From an uncultured Solirubrobacterales bacterium (GTDB taxonomy: Bacteria; Actinomycetota; Thermoleophilia; Solirubrobacterales; 70-9), in assembly GCA_903939845.1 (NCBI GenBank), contig CAJAIJ010000018.1, positions 148,219-212,218 of the forward strand: 64,000 nt of DNA. The letters are read 5' to 3'. Below, in pieces: positions 56,932-64,000 of the stretch. The notes under the pieces were generated by a model that was given only the letters and a program-made list of their open reading frames with translations, did not search any database and had not been told where the DNA came from. Numbering within the stretch: position 1 is the first letter of the stretch; the number at the start of each line of letters is the position of its first letter. The position numbers and the translations under genes were made by a program.

Positions 56932-57474
56932 ATGGAGGCATCCCCGGGCAGGTTCGAGAGATTCACCGGCTACCTGAACGAGAGGTCGCCGCTGGTTCCG
57001 TTCGGGCTGCTCGCCGTGGCCGTCGCACTGTTCGTGGTCGTCACCTTCCTGGTCACTTCGGGACCCCCGGACGAACCACAGGGGAGCGGGTTCTTCGCCG
57101 ACCCCCTGCCGGCGGTCCTGCTCATCCTCGCTGCCGTCTCGGTGATCGCCTCGGGGGTAGCTGCCCTCATCGACCTGCTCGCCCGGAGGCTCACGACCCG
57201 GCCTGGCCGGTGGGCCTTCCGGCTGGCGATCGTCAACTGCCTGCTGCAGCCGCTGACCGTGGTCATCTATCTCCTCCTCCGACTTTTCGGCCTCGAACTC
57301 GAGGAGGGCTGGGGCCAGCCGATCGTCCCCTTCTGGCTCGCAATCGGCCTGGTTGCGGCGGTGCTCGGCGCGGTCGCTCCGGAAACGAGAAGGAGGGGCC
57401 TGCTCGTCATTCCCTTGATGATCGGGGCCTTCGCCCTCATCTTCGTGGTTGGGGAAATCACCGTTCCCCATTGA
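56932..57474 (+). CDS. Membrane protein of unknown function downstream of lgt
   Basis: 180 residues from ATG 56932; GTG 56914 is an alternative. Four hydrophobic segments are seen, e.g. LVPFGLLAVAVALFVVVTFL, AVLLILAAVSVIASGVAALI and LLVIPLMIGAFALIFVVG. Charged loops carry an Arg-rich stretch (ARRLTTRPGRWAFR). I do not recognise a family. It lies about 45 bp after lgt on the same strand and ends 27 bp before a tRNA gene on the other strand. Confidence 0.72.
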   Translation: MEASPGRFERFTGYLNERSPLVPFGLLAVAVALFVVVTFLVTSGPPDEPQGSGFFADPLPAVLLILAAVSVIASGVAALIDLLARRLTTRPGRWAFRLAIVNCLLQPLTVVIYLLLRLFGLELEEGWGQPIVPFWLAIGLVAAVLGAVAPETRRRGLLVIPLMIGAFALIFVVGEITVPH

Positions 57475-57501
57475 CCAGACCCGGCACTCGGGTGCCGGAG
57501 A

Positions 57502-57574
57502 TGGGCGGTGCAGGGCTCGAACCTGCGACCCCCTGCGTGTAAAGCAGGTGCTCTTCCAGCTGAGCTAACCGCCC
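57502..57574 (-). tRNA. tRNA-Val (anticodon UAC)
   Basis: 73 nt on the minus strand. The acceptor arms GGGCGGT and ACCGCCC pair perfectly; the anticodon loop TTTACAC (anticodon UAC) lies on a CCTGC/GCAGG stem; the T arm is GCAGGTTCGAGCCCTGC. The discriminator is A and no CCA is encoded. Confidence 0.95.
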
Positions 57575-57615
57575 GGTGGGGACCGGCAGTATAGGGCCGG
57601 GCCGGGTGCGGGGGA

Positions 57616-57621
57616 TAGGAT
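57616..57621 (+). promoter_or_regulatory. Candidate -10 box for leaderless MGMT gene
   Basis: TAGGAT ends 6 nt before TTG 57628, with no Shine-Dalgarno sequence; this supports the TTG as start. Confidence 0.35.
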
Positions 57622-57627
57622 CGCGCC

Positions 57628-58221
57628 TTGGCGGCAAAACGTTCGACAGGAGGCCAGCGAAGAGCCGGGACCGGTTGTCCTGAACGGGTGTCGGTGGGAT
57701 CTGCTCCGGCCACCTGGGGTCACCTCGCACTGGCGGTCTCGGGCCGCGAGGTGGTGGCGGCAGCTCCGGGTTCGAGTCGGAAGGGCGCGATCGAGGGCCT
57801 GTTCCTTCCGGCAGAAGGAGCCGAGGTCGGTGGGTGGGCCAACGAACTCGCCAGGATCATCGTGGAGAGCCTCGAGGCCGGCGAGCCCCTCGAAGCGGTC
57901 GTTCCCCGGATCGAGGGCACCCCGTTTCAGGCCGCAGTGTGGGAGGCCCTCCGGGAAGTGCCGCCCGGGACCGTGACGACGTATTCAGATCTGGCTGCGG
58001 GGATCGGCAGACCGACCGCGACCCGGGCCGTGGCGTCGGCCTGCGCGGCCAACCGGCTAGGGCTGATCGTGCCCTGCCACAGAGTCGTCCGGAGCGATGG
58101 CTCCCTCGGTGGCTATCGGTGGGGCGAGCAGCTCAAGCGGGACATCCTCGAGGCAGAGCGGGCTTGCGGTCAGCAGGGCCCTCAGGCCGAAGCTGGGGCA
58201 GTGAGCCGTCGGGCGGCGTAG
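57628..58221 (+). CDS. Methylated-DNA-[protein]-cysteine S-methyltransferase
   Basis: 197 residues from TTG 57628; GTG 57688 would give 177. The protein repairs O6-alkylguanine by irreversible transfer to its own Cys, found in VPCHRVVRSDGSLGGY. The DNA-binding helix region TPFQAAVWEALREVPPGTVT and TRAVASACAANR are typical of Ogt/MGMT. The C-terminal tail overlaps the end of the convergent membrane protein gene by 40 bp. Confidence 0.9.
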   Translation: MAAKRSTGGQRRAGTGCPERVSVGSAPATWGHLALAVSGREVVAAAPGSSRKGAIEGLFLPAEGAEVGGWANELARIIVESLEAGEPLEAVVPRIEGTPFQAAVWEALREVPPGTVTTYSDLAAGIGRPTATRAVASACAANRLGLIVPCHRVVRSDGSLGGYRWGEQLKRDILEAERACGQQGPQAEAGAVSRRAA

Positions 58222-58547
58222 CGGCCACACCACACCCCGAACAGAGCGGCGGCGACGAGGGCACCCAGCCAGTGGAGCCCCAGGATCACGAAGACGACGC
58301 TCGGGATGCCGACGAGTGCGGCCCCGAAGACGGCTCTGGGCAGATCCAGCTTCAGAATCAGAGCCGTGATCGCCGCACATACGAGCCAGGCGACCGGCCC
58401 GGACAGCCAGCCCCAGGACTCGAAGAAGGACTTCGGTAGCAACAGGGCGAGCACCAGGGCAGTCGCGATGACCAGCACGACCTGGACTACTGCCGCCAGG
58501 ACGGCCGTCCGCGAATCGAAGAGGTTGTTTGCGGGTTCCGGATTCAT
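58182..58547 (-). CDS. Small membrane protein, unknown function
   Basis: 121 residues from ATG 58547; an in-frame ATG at 58571 would enter the divergent promoter. Four hydrophobic segments are visible (TAVLAAVVQVVLVIATALVL, GPVAWLVCAAITALILKL, VFGAALVGIPSVVFVILGL, LGALVAAALFGVWCG). No motif or family was recognised. It overlaps the MGMT gene tail-to-tail by 40 bp and is divergent from the deacetylase. Confidence 0.68.
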   Translation of the reverse strand: MNPEPANNLFDSRTAVLAAVVQVVLVIATALVLALLLPKSFFESWGWLSGPVAWLVCAAITALILKLDLPRAVFGAALVGIPSVVFVILGLHWLGALVAAALFGVWCGRYAARRLTAPASA

Positions 58548-58562
58548 CGCAGGCTGCCAACC

Positions 58563-58568
58563 TATACT
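58563..58568 (+). promoter_or_regulatory. Candidate -10 box for the polysaccharide deacetylase gene
   Basis: TATACT, nine bases before ATG 58578; no Shine-Dalgarno sequence. This is one of the best matches to a sigma-70 -10 hexamer in the window. Confidence 0.45.
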
Positions 58569-58577
58569 CACCCATCG

Positions 58578-59798
58578 ATGACCGAGTCGGGAAACGACCT
58601 CGCTGTCGAGCTGACGCCCCGGGGACGGAAGGCGGCTCGATGGACCTCAGCCTTCTTCATGGGTCTGCTGGTGACCCTTGCACTCGTCGCCGGCTCGAGC
58701 AGCTCCAAGCCACCGGAGAACCCGGTGAAGTCGGCGACCGTGTTCCAGAAGGGCAGGCAGCTGGTTTTCCGGATCACGATCCGACCCGAGGTCGTGATCA
58801 AGGACATGCAGAGGATGCCCGACGTCTCGAAGCCCTCGACCCGATACCTGTGCGCCGAGTTCAGCTCATCCCCTGCGAGAGCCACGAAGAGGCTGTGCGT
58901 GGGAGGGAAGAACCGGACCTATGAGTCGATCGGCCTCACTCTCGTCGGGGATTCGGGCAAGACCATCTCCGATCGGGCGGTGAGCGCAAGGGTCGAGCGC
59001 GTCTCCGACCACATCGTCGAGGTCGGCCTGCTGCCGGGCCGAGCCGGGATCACCCCCGACCGCTACCGGTGGAGGGCGATCTATTCCGACCCCGAGTGCG
59101 GCAGGACACCGGATGAGTGCTCGGGCCAGTTCCCGGTCGGGGAGTGGGCCGACTACCGGGTCCGGCCGGTCGACCCGGTCGGCTGCACCGGAGGCAATGG
59201 CCAGGTGGTCCGTCGGGGACCCGGGGGTGCGAAAGAGGTCGCACTTACCTTCGACGACGGCCCGAGTCCCTACACCCGGCAGGTTCTCTCCATCCTTCGG
59301 GAGAAGAAGGCAAAGGGAACCTTCTTCGTGATCGGGAGTGCCGTCGCCTCTGATCCGTCGACCACCCGGAAGATCGTTGCCGACGGCCACGAGATAGCGA
59401 ACCACAGCTACACCCACCCGATCCTTCCCTCGGGAAGCGAGCTGAGGAGGACGAATCAGGTGATCAGGGACGCGACCCGATTCAAGCCCTGCCTGTTCAG
59501 GCCTCCATATGGCGCGATCGACGGTCGACTGGCCGCCGAGGCCGGCGCCCAGAAGATGAAGAGCATCCTCTGGGACGTCGACACCAACGACTGGAGGACT
59601 CCCGGGTCGGGATCGATCTATTCGTCGATCGTCAGCGCAGGTTCGGGCTCGATAGTCCTGATGCACGACGGTGGCGGCTACAGGAGCCAGACCGTCGCCG
59701 CCCTGGGTCCGGCAATCTCGAACCTGAAGAGACGGGGCTACAGGCTGGTCACGGTGTCGAAGCTGCTCGGCAACCGGACCATCTACCGGCCCCGCTGA
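58578..59798 (+). CDS. Membrane-anchored polysaccharide deacetylase
   Basis: 406 residues. An N-terminal membrane segment (WTSAFFMGLLVTLALVAG) anchors or exports it, followed by a domain of about 150 residues with Cys pairs and no recognised family. The NodB domain at residues about 220-400 has the full motif set: VALTFDDGPSPY, ANHSYTHPIL with the two metal His, FRPPYGAIDGR, WDVDTNDW and IVLMHDGGG. It probably removes N- or O-acetyl groups from cell-wall glycan. Monocistronic, ending in a strong terminator. Confidence 0.9.
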   Translation: MTESGNDLAVELTPRGRKAARWTSAFFMGLLVTLALVAGSSSSKPPENPVKSATVFQKGRQLVFRITIRPEVVIKDMQRMPDVSKPSTRYLCAEFSSSPARATKRLCVGGKNRTYESIGLTLVGDSGKTISDRAVSARVERVSDHIVEVGLLPGRAGITPDRYRWRAIYSDPECGRTPDECSGQFPVGEWADYRVRPVDPVGCTGGNGQVVRRGPGGAKEVALTFDDGPSPYTRQVLSILREKKAKGTFFVIGSAVASDPSTTRKIVADGHEIANHSYTHPILPSGSELRRTNQVIRDATRFKPCLFRPPYGAIDGRLAAEAGAQKMKSILWDVDTNDWRTPGSGSIYSSIVSAGSGSIVLMHDGGGYRSQTVAALGPAISNLKRRGYRLVTVSKLLGNRTIYRPR

Positions 59799-59805
59799 GT
59801 CCAAA

Positions 59806-59837
59806 GAGAAAAGGCACCCCGGGGGGTGCCTTTTCTC
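59806..59837. terminator. Bidirectional intrinsic terminator
   Basis: GAGAAAAGGCACCCC (59806-59820) pairs with GGGGTGCCTTTTCTC (59823-59837). T-rich arms on both strands serve the deacetylase gene (plus) and the convergent secreted protein gene (minus). Confidence 0.9.
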
Positions 59838-59892
59838 GTATCTCGCCGGTCATTGCCCCGGGCGATCCCGGGATGCCACAGGTGGTCCGCCG

Positions 59893-62406
59893 TCAGGGGA
59901 CGATGTCGTAGCCGCCCCAGCCGGCGCCCACGCAGGCGAGGCCCCCACAGGGATCCTCGATGTAGCCGTCGGTCTGGAGGAAGGTCGACATCATCGCGAC
60001 CGGTCCGGCCGCACCTCCCCTCGGTGCTCCGTGCGGATCCTCCCAGGAGGGGTCGATCGCACTCGGTGCGAGGTTGCCGTAGGGCGGAACCCCGGTGCCT
60101 ATCGTCTGGCCGGGGTTGGACGGGTCTGGCCGGGGGGGTCCTCCGTCCTGGTAGATGATGCTCGAGCCCCTGTACGGGTATTCGTCCGGCTGGATCCTCG
60201 GGATGTTCCAGAGGTCCTCGTAACCGGGCCAGCGCCGATCGTCGATCGCACCGATGTTCGTCTTCGCACCGACGGTCCTCGCCTGGACGTCCGAGGCGAA
60301 GTTCGAGACCTGGTGATCGCCGAGCGCGATCTGCAACGTGATCTCATGTGGCGGCGTGTTCGGCGGGGGATCGTCCGTCATCACGTGGGCGTAACCGTTC
60401 GGCTCACCCCGGTCCCAGAGCATCTGGATGATGTTGAGGACCATCGGACGGGCCAACTCGTCTCCGTAGGCGTTGTTGAAGACCTGCCCGTAGGTGCCCC
60501 AGTTGGATGACCTGGTCAGGAGTGTCGAGTAGTTCATCGCTCCCACCACGAGCGCTGCCTTGGTGAAGTCCGGGGAGATCGCGGTGAGGGCCCCGCCCAT
60601 GATCCCGCCCTGGCTGGCACCGGTGTAGAAGACGTCGTTGGTATCGATGACGGGGTCGCCGTCAGTCGAACCGTTGCCATTCTGGAACGCGGGGTGGCTC
60701 ACGAATCCTTCGGGGTGGAACATGGCCCGTGCGAGGAACAGTTCGTTGAGCAGTCCCTGCTGCAGCCGGTCGGCGACCTTCGGGAAGTCGGTGAGGTTCG
60801 TCAGAGCCGGTATCACTGCCGCCAGCAGGTCCTGGCCGGCCATTCCGATCTCATCGGTCGCACATCCGACCATTCCGTGGTCCTCTCCGAGTCCCCGACT
60901 CACAGGGCTGAAGACGACCTCGGCCGAAGCCCCGAGCAGGCCATGGCCGTAGACGTGGGGACGACCGGGCTCGCCGTCCGCATCGAGCGCCCCCTGCGGG
61001 ATGATGCACTCGAAGTTGGCGGTGTAGTTACCAAATCGCTTCGGCATTCCGTTTTCATCGAGGTCCATTTCACCGCCCGAACGGCAGTTGCCCCCGGAGC
61101 CCCCGGTCAGGAAGCAGGGGACGGTGTAGGTGCCGGCCACGTAGCGGCCCACGTCGTCCGGGACGGTCCTGGAGCTGCCATCAGGAAGCTGAATGAACTG
61201 GCCGGGCAACGCGGTGGCCAGCACCTGGAACTCGGGCGCATCGCCCTGGACGATCTGGTCGGCCATGGTCGTGTCGCCGAGCTCGGCGAAGGCCTCGTCC
61301 CTCATATGGAGGGCCCTGGCGTAGTTGTTCTCGTTCGAGGAAGTGGTGAAGTCCCAGGCGAGATACAGGCTCGACCTCTTGATCCCGGCCCTCTTCAGGG
61401 TCCTGAAGATGCCCTCGAACTTCGAGCGGCGGTCGTTGACCTTCTTCTGGCTGGAGGGGATCTGGTCGCGGTAGTAGCGGAAGGCGTTCGGTGCCTGGAT
61501 CGGGTTGCCGTCGGCATCGACCAGATTCCTGAGCGCGACGATGTAGCGGCCCTCGGGATCGAAGTTGGTAGCCGGGCTGATCATCAGGGCGCGGTTCGTG
61601 TCGTTGGTGGCACCGGCGTCGACCTGGACCCAGATCGGCCACCTGTCGCCGGTCTCGGCATCGATCACGACCGCCCGCTGCGAGGGCTCGGCATATCTGC
61701 TGAGCCTGTCCAGCTCGACGAAGTCGTTCGCCTGGACTGCCTCGGTCGAGTCGACTCCCGGGACCCTCAGCACGATTCCCTGGCCCTGGCTGAAGCCGTC
61801 CGAGTAGTCGTAGTCGGCGGCCGAGATCGCCTGGCCGGATTCGTTCCTGGGCATCGCCCGGTCATCGAAGGCGATCCTCTTGCCGGTCGGGCTGGAGGGG
61901 TCGTTGCGGGTGTAGAAGTCGTTCGGGAAGGGCATCATGCAGAGGCCCTGCTTCGGCTGGGCGATGAAGTCGCAGTAGTCGGCGTCCGAGAGGTCGACCG
62001 GAGCCAGGCGGCAGCCGGGCAGGTTCCGATCCAGGTTCTTCGAGGCAGAGGCCCTTTGCTTCCCGTCCCTTGCGGTGACGACGAGTCCCAACTGCTGGCA
62101 CTTCCCGGCGATTCCCCGGGCCCTGCCGTTGAGTCGGATCGCAACCCGGCTCGTCTTCCCGCCCTCGACCGAGACCGTCTTGCGGCCTGCCGCGATCGTG
62201 CCGTCATCGAACGACTTGACGGCCAACTGGAGGGAAACCCTGCCCCCCTTCGAGGAGCCGACGGCGACCGTCACGCCGTTGGAGCGGACCTGCTTCTGCC
62301 CGGCCTCGACGATCTTGACGTCGATCGAGGCCGTGGCGGCCGAGGTGCCGGCGATGAGCAGCGTCAGGACGGCAAGCGGAGCAATAAGAAACCTCATGAA
62401 ATGCAC
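59893..62406 (-). CDS. Large secreted alpha/beta-hydrolase-like protein
   Basis: 837 residues. A signal peptide (MRFLIAPLAVLTLLIAGTSA) is followed by a beta-rich module with regular strands to residue about 135, then a large domain. A probable nucleophile elbow is in FYTGASQGGIMGGALT (GxSxG). A possible acid/His pair is in ALGDHQVSNFASDVQ. Cys residues occur in pairs as expected for an exported protein. The function is not known; lipase or esterase activity is plausible. GTG 62406 follows GGGAGG by four bases; ATG 62397 is an alternative. A tandem paralog lies upstream. Confidence 0.8.
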   Translation of the reverse strand: MHFMRFLIAPLAVLTLLIAGTSAATASIDVKIVEAGQKQVRSNGVTVAVGSSKGGRVSLQLAVKSFDDGTIAAGRKTVSVEGGKTSRVAIRLNGRARGIAGKCQQLGLVVTARDGKQRASASKNLDRNLPGCRLAPVDLSDADYCDFIAQPKQGLCMMPFPNDFYTRNDPSSPTGKRIAFDDRAMPRNESGQAISAADYDYSDGFSQGQGIVLRVPGVDSTEAVQANDFVELDRLSRYAEPSQRAVVIDAETGDRWPIWVQVDAGATNDTNRALMISPATNFDPEGRYIVALRNLVDADGNPIQAPNAFRYYRDQIPSSQKKVNDRRSKFEGIFRTLKRAGIKRSSLYLAWDFTTSSNENNYARALHMRDEAFAELGDTTMADQIVQGDAPEFQVLATALPGQFIQLPDGSSRTVPDDVGRYVAGTYTVPCFLTGGSGGNCRSGGEMDLDENGMPKRFGNYTANFECIIPQGALDADGEPGRPHVYGHGLLGASAEVVFSPVSRGLGEDHGMVGCATDEIGMAGQDLLAAVIPALTNLTDFPKVADRLQQGLLNELFLARAMFHPEGFVSHPAFQNGNGSTDGDPVIDTNDVFYTGASQGGIMGGALTAISPDFTKAALVVGAMNYSTLLTRSSNWGTYGQVFNNAYGDELARPMVLNIIQMLWDRGEPNGYAHVMTDDPPPNTPPHEITLQIALGDHQVSNFASDVQARTVGAKTNIGAIDDRRWPGYEDLWNIPRIQPDEYPYRGSSIIYQDGGPPRPDPSNPGQTIGTGVPPYGNLAPSAIDPSWEDPHGAPRGGAAGPVAMMSTFLQTDGYIEDPCGGLACVGAGWGGYDIVP
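61228..61374 (-). repeat. 147-bp near-identical tract, copy 1
   Basis: Matches 63854-64000 at every base but one (A versus G in GCGAGATACAGG). It encodes the segment ending MRDEAFAELGDTTMADQIV-QGDAPEF shared by both paralogs. Confidence 0.95.
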
Positions 62407-62505
62407 AGATCCTCCCTGGTTCTCCCTGATCGGTCGCCCGACCCTTTCTACTTCTCCCTGAAAAACAGGCTATCAGCGAATGTTTCGCATCACAACGACT
62501 CTTGG

Positions 62506-62526
62506 GGCCCGGTTTTGCTCCGGGCC
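62506..62526 (-). terminator. GC-rich hairpin after the upstream paralog
   Basis: GGCCCGG (62506-62512) pairs with CCGGGCC (62520-62526) around a 7-nt loop, 22 bases after the stop at 62549. No U-run follows, so termination by this hairpin is uncertain. Confidence 0.4.
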
Positions 62527-62548
62527 AACGGTGCCGGTTCGGTCCCGA

Positions 62549-64000
62549 TCAGGGCGCGATCAGGTTGTCGTAGTCGCCATCCCAGCCGTCGCCGAGACAG
62601 GGATCCGACCCACATACGTTCGGGATCGCACCGTTCGGCTCGAGGAAGGCGGAGATCATCTCGACCGGGCCGCTGGCACCCCTCGGGGCTCCGTGCGGAT
62701 CCTCCCAGCGAGCGTCTACCTGGTTCGGAGCGTAGTTCTCATAAGGCGAGACGCCGGTCCCGATCAGTGGCCTCGTTCCGATGCCGGAATCGTTCGGCCT
62801 CAGCGGCCCACCGTCCCAGTAGATGATGCTGTCGCCGGCGAACGGGTACTCGTTCGGCTGGATCCTCGGGATGTTCCAGAGGTCCTCATAGTCCGGCCAC
62901 CGCCGTTCGTCGATCGCTCCGATGTTCGTCTTGGCTCCGATCGTCCTTGCCTGGACGTCCGAGGCGAAGTTCGAGACCTGGTGATCGCCCAGAGCGATCT
63001 GCATGGTCACGTTGTGTTCCGGAGTGTTCGGGGGCGGGTCCTCGGTCATCACGTGTGAGTAGCCGTTCGGTTCGCCTCGGTCCCAGAGCATCTGGATCAG
63101 GCCGAACAGGAGGGGCCGCAGCATCTCCTGTTCGTAGGCGCTGTTCATGATCACTTCGTAGATCGGCCAGTTCGACGACCTGGTCAGCAGCGTCGAGTAG
63201 TTCATCGCGCCCACCACCAGTGCCGACTGGATGAAGTCGGGCGAGAGGGCCGTCAGAGGACCTCCCATGATCCCGCCCTGGCTGGCACCCACGTAGTAGA
63301 CGTCGTCGTTTCGGATCACCGAGTCGCCGGCCGTCGTCCCGTCCCCGTCCTGGAAGGCGGGGTGGGTTCCGAAGCCGCCGGTGTGGAACATCAGCCTGGC
63401 GAGGAAGAGTTCGTTGAGGAGCCCCTGCTGGAGCCGGTCGGGCAAGACCTTGAACTGCGAGAGCTCGCCGAGGGCTTCGGCGATCTTCGGGAGGTCCTCA
63501 CTGGCCATCCCGATCTCGTCGGTCGCGCAGGCGACCATCCCGTGCTCCTGGGTGAGGGGTCCGTTCACTCCGCCCCTCACCTGACTGGCCGTTCCCACGA
63601 GCCCGTGTCCGTAGACGTAGGGCCTCAGATTCGCGGCCCCTGGCGTGAGGCCGGAGTTCGGAATCATGCAGTCGAAGTTGGCCTCGTAGCTGCCGAACCG
63701 CTTCGGCATGCCGTCCTCGTCGAGCTCCATGACCCCGCCCGGTCCGCAATCGATCGGCTGTCCGCCGCGCGAGCCGCCGGTCAGGAAGCAGGGAACCGAG
63801 TAGGTGCCCCTGACCCGGCGAGAGTTCGATTCCGAGTTCACGTTGGTGACCACGAACTCGGGCGCATCGCCCTGGACGATCTGGTCGGCCATGGTCGTGT
63901 CGCCGAGCTCGGCGAAGGCCTCGTCCCTCATATGGAGGGCCCTGGCGTAGTTGTTCTCGTTCGAGGAAGTGGTGAAGTCCCAGGCGAGGTACAGGCTCGA
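62549..64000 (-). CDS. Tandem paralog of the secreted alpha/beta-hydrolase-like protein (N-terminus cut by window edge)
   Basis: 484 residues of an open frame that runs off the window. It aligns along its whole length with the gene at 59893, including the GASQGGIMGGPLT nucleophile elbow and LGDHQVSNFASDVQ, and the same order of Cys residues. An internal ATG at 63931 is not the real start, since the frame continues upstream with paralog sequence. The C-termini differ (SDPCLGDGWDGDYDNLIAP here). The two copies probably arose by tandem duplication. Confidence 0.82.
   Translation of the reverse strand, partial: SSLYLAWDFTTSSNENNYARALHMRDEAFAELGDTTMADQIVQGDAPEFVVTNVNSESNSRRVRGTYSVPCFLTGGSRGGQPIDCGPGGVMELDEDGMPKRFGSYEANFDCMIPNSGLTPGAANLRPYVYGHGLVGTASQVRGGVNGPLTQEHGMVACATDEIGMASEDLPKIAEALGELSQFKVLPDRLQQGLLNELFLARLMFHTGGFGTHPAFQDGDGTTAGDSVIRNDDVYYVGASQGGIMGGPLTALSPDFIQSALVVGAMNYSTLLTRSSNWPIYEVIMNSAYEQEMLRPLLFGLIQMLWDRGEPNGYSHVMTEDPPPNTPEHNVTMQIALGDHQVSNFASDVQARTIGAKTNIGAIDERRWPDYEDLWNIPRIQPNEYPFAGDSIIYWDGGPLRPNDSGIGTRPLIGTGVSPYENYAPNQVDARWEDPHGAPRGASGPVEMISAFLEPNGAIPNVCGSDPCLGDGWDGDYDNLIAP
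63854..64000 (-). repeat. 147-bp near-identical tract, copy 2
   Basis: Nearly perfect match to 61228-61374 and continuing to the window edge, so the true tract may be longer. The flanking sequence on the other side diverges sharply. Confidence 0.95.

Overview
The window looks like a chromosomal segment of a high-GC actinobacterium, most probably from the Thermoleophilia/Solirubrobacterales branch. This is inferred from uniformly GC-rich codon use, a dnaK-grpE-dnaJ-hspR-clpB heat-shock operon, an actinobacterial-type inositol-3-phosphate synthase, an F420-type LLM oxidoreductase, a QsdR-like TetR regulator, tRNA genes without encoded CCA, and many starts that look leaderless or use UUG. No transposase, integrase, phage gene or CRISPR array was seen, so this is mainly core chromosome with a few small accessory modules.

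Layout. 1-1.5 kb: end of sdhA, then sdhB. 1.5-4.4 kb: acyl-CoA dehydrogenase and a divergent short-chain dehydrogenase, then uppP. 4.4-11.7 kb (minus): a pyruvate dehydrogenase/lipoate operon, lpd, fused E1 alpha-beta, E2, an unrecognised cysteine-ladder protein, lipB, lipA and a rhomboid-like membrane protein; most junctions overlap by a few bases. 11.8-15.3 kb: thiamine genes (thiE on minus; TPP riboswitch, thiO and a fused thiS-thiG on plus). 15.8-17.9 kb: tRNA-Lys, a TetR regulator and a divergent cytochrome P450. 18.0-31.4 kb: nearly the whole de novo purine pathway (purH, purN, purF, purL, purQ, purS, purC, purB, purD), interrupted by a VOC protein, a HicA-like two-gene module and a secreted beta-propeller protein. 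31.5-34.4 kb: GYD protein and a cell-wall hydrolase pair. 34.6-41.3 kb (minus): the chaperone operon. 41.6-45.2 kb: secreted endonuclease/exonuclease/phosphatase-family protein, cytochrome c, endonuclease III and a PfkB sugar kinase. 45.3-51.7 kb (plus): a block with a PAP2 protein, a multi-pass membrane protein, a CDP-alcohol phosphatidyltransferase, inositol-3-phosphate synthase and a glycosyltransferase fused to a PHP phosphoesterase. 51.7-59.8 kb: UDG-like protein, cupin, F420 enzyme, rRNA/tRNA uracil methyltransferase, argF, tRNA-Glu, lgt, tRNA-Val, MGMT and a polysaccharide deacetylase. 59.9-64 kb (minus): two tandem paralogous secreted alpha/beta-hydrolase-like proteins, the second cut by the window edge.

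How genes work together. E1, E2 and E3 form pyruvate dehydrogenase, and LipB and LipA lipoylate its E2. Sdh feeds the respiratory chain, where the small cytochrome c may also act. The purine genes convert PRPP to IMP and AMP. The inositol block probably makes inositol phosphate, an inositol phospholipid and perhaps a glycosylated derivative. The most unusual items are the nine-cysteine ladder protein translationally coupled between E2 and lipB, and the GT-PHP fusion beside inositol-phosphate synthase. A recurrent TANNNT box 6-9 nt upstream of many starts suggests widespread leaderless transcripts.
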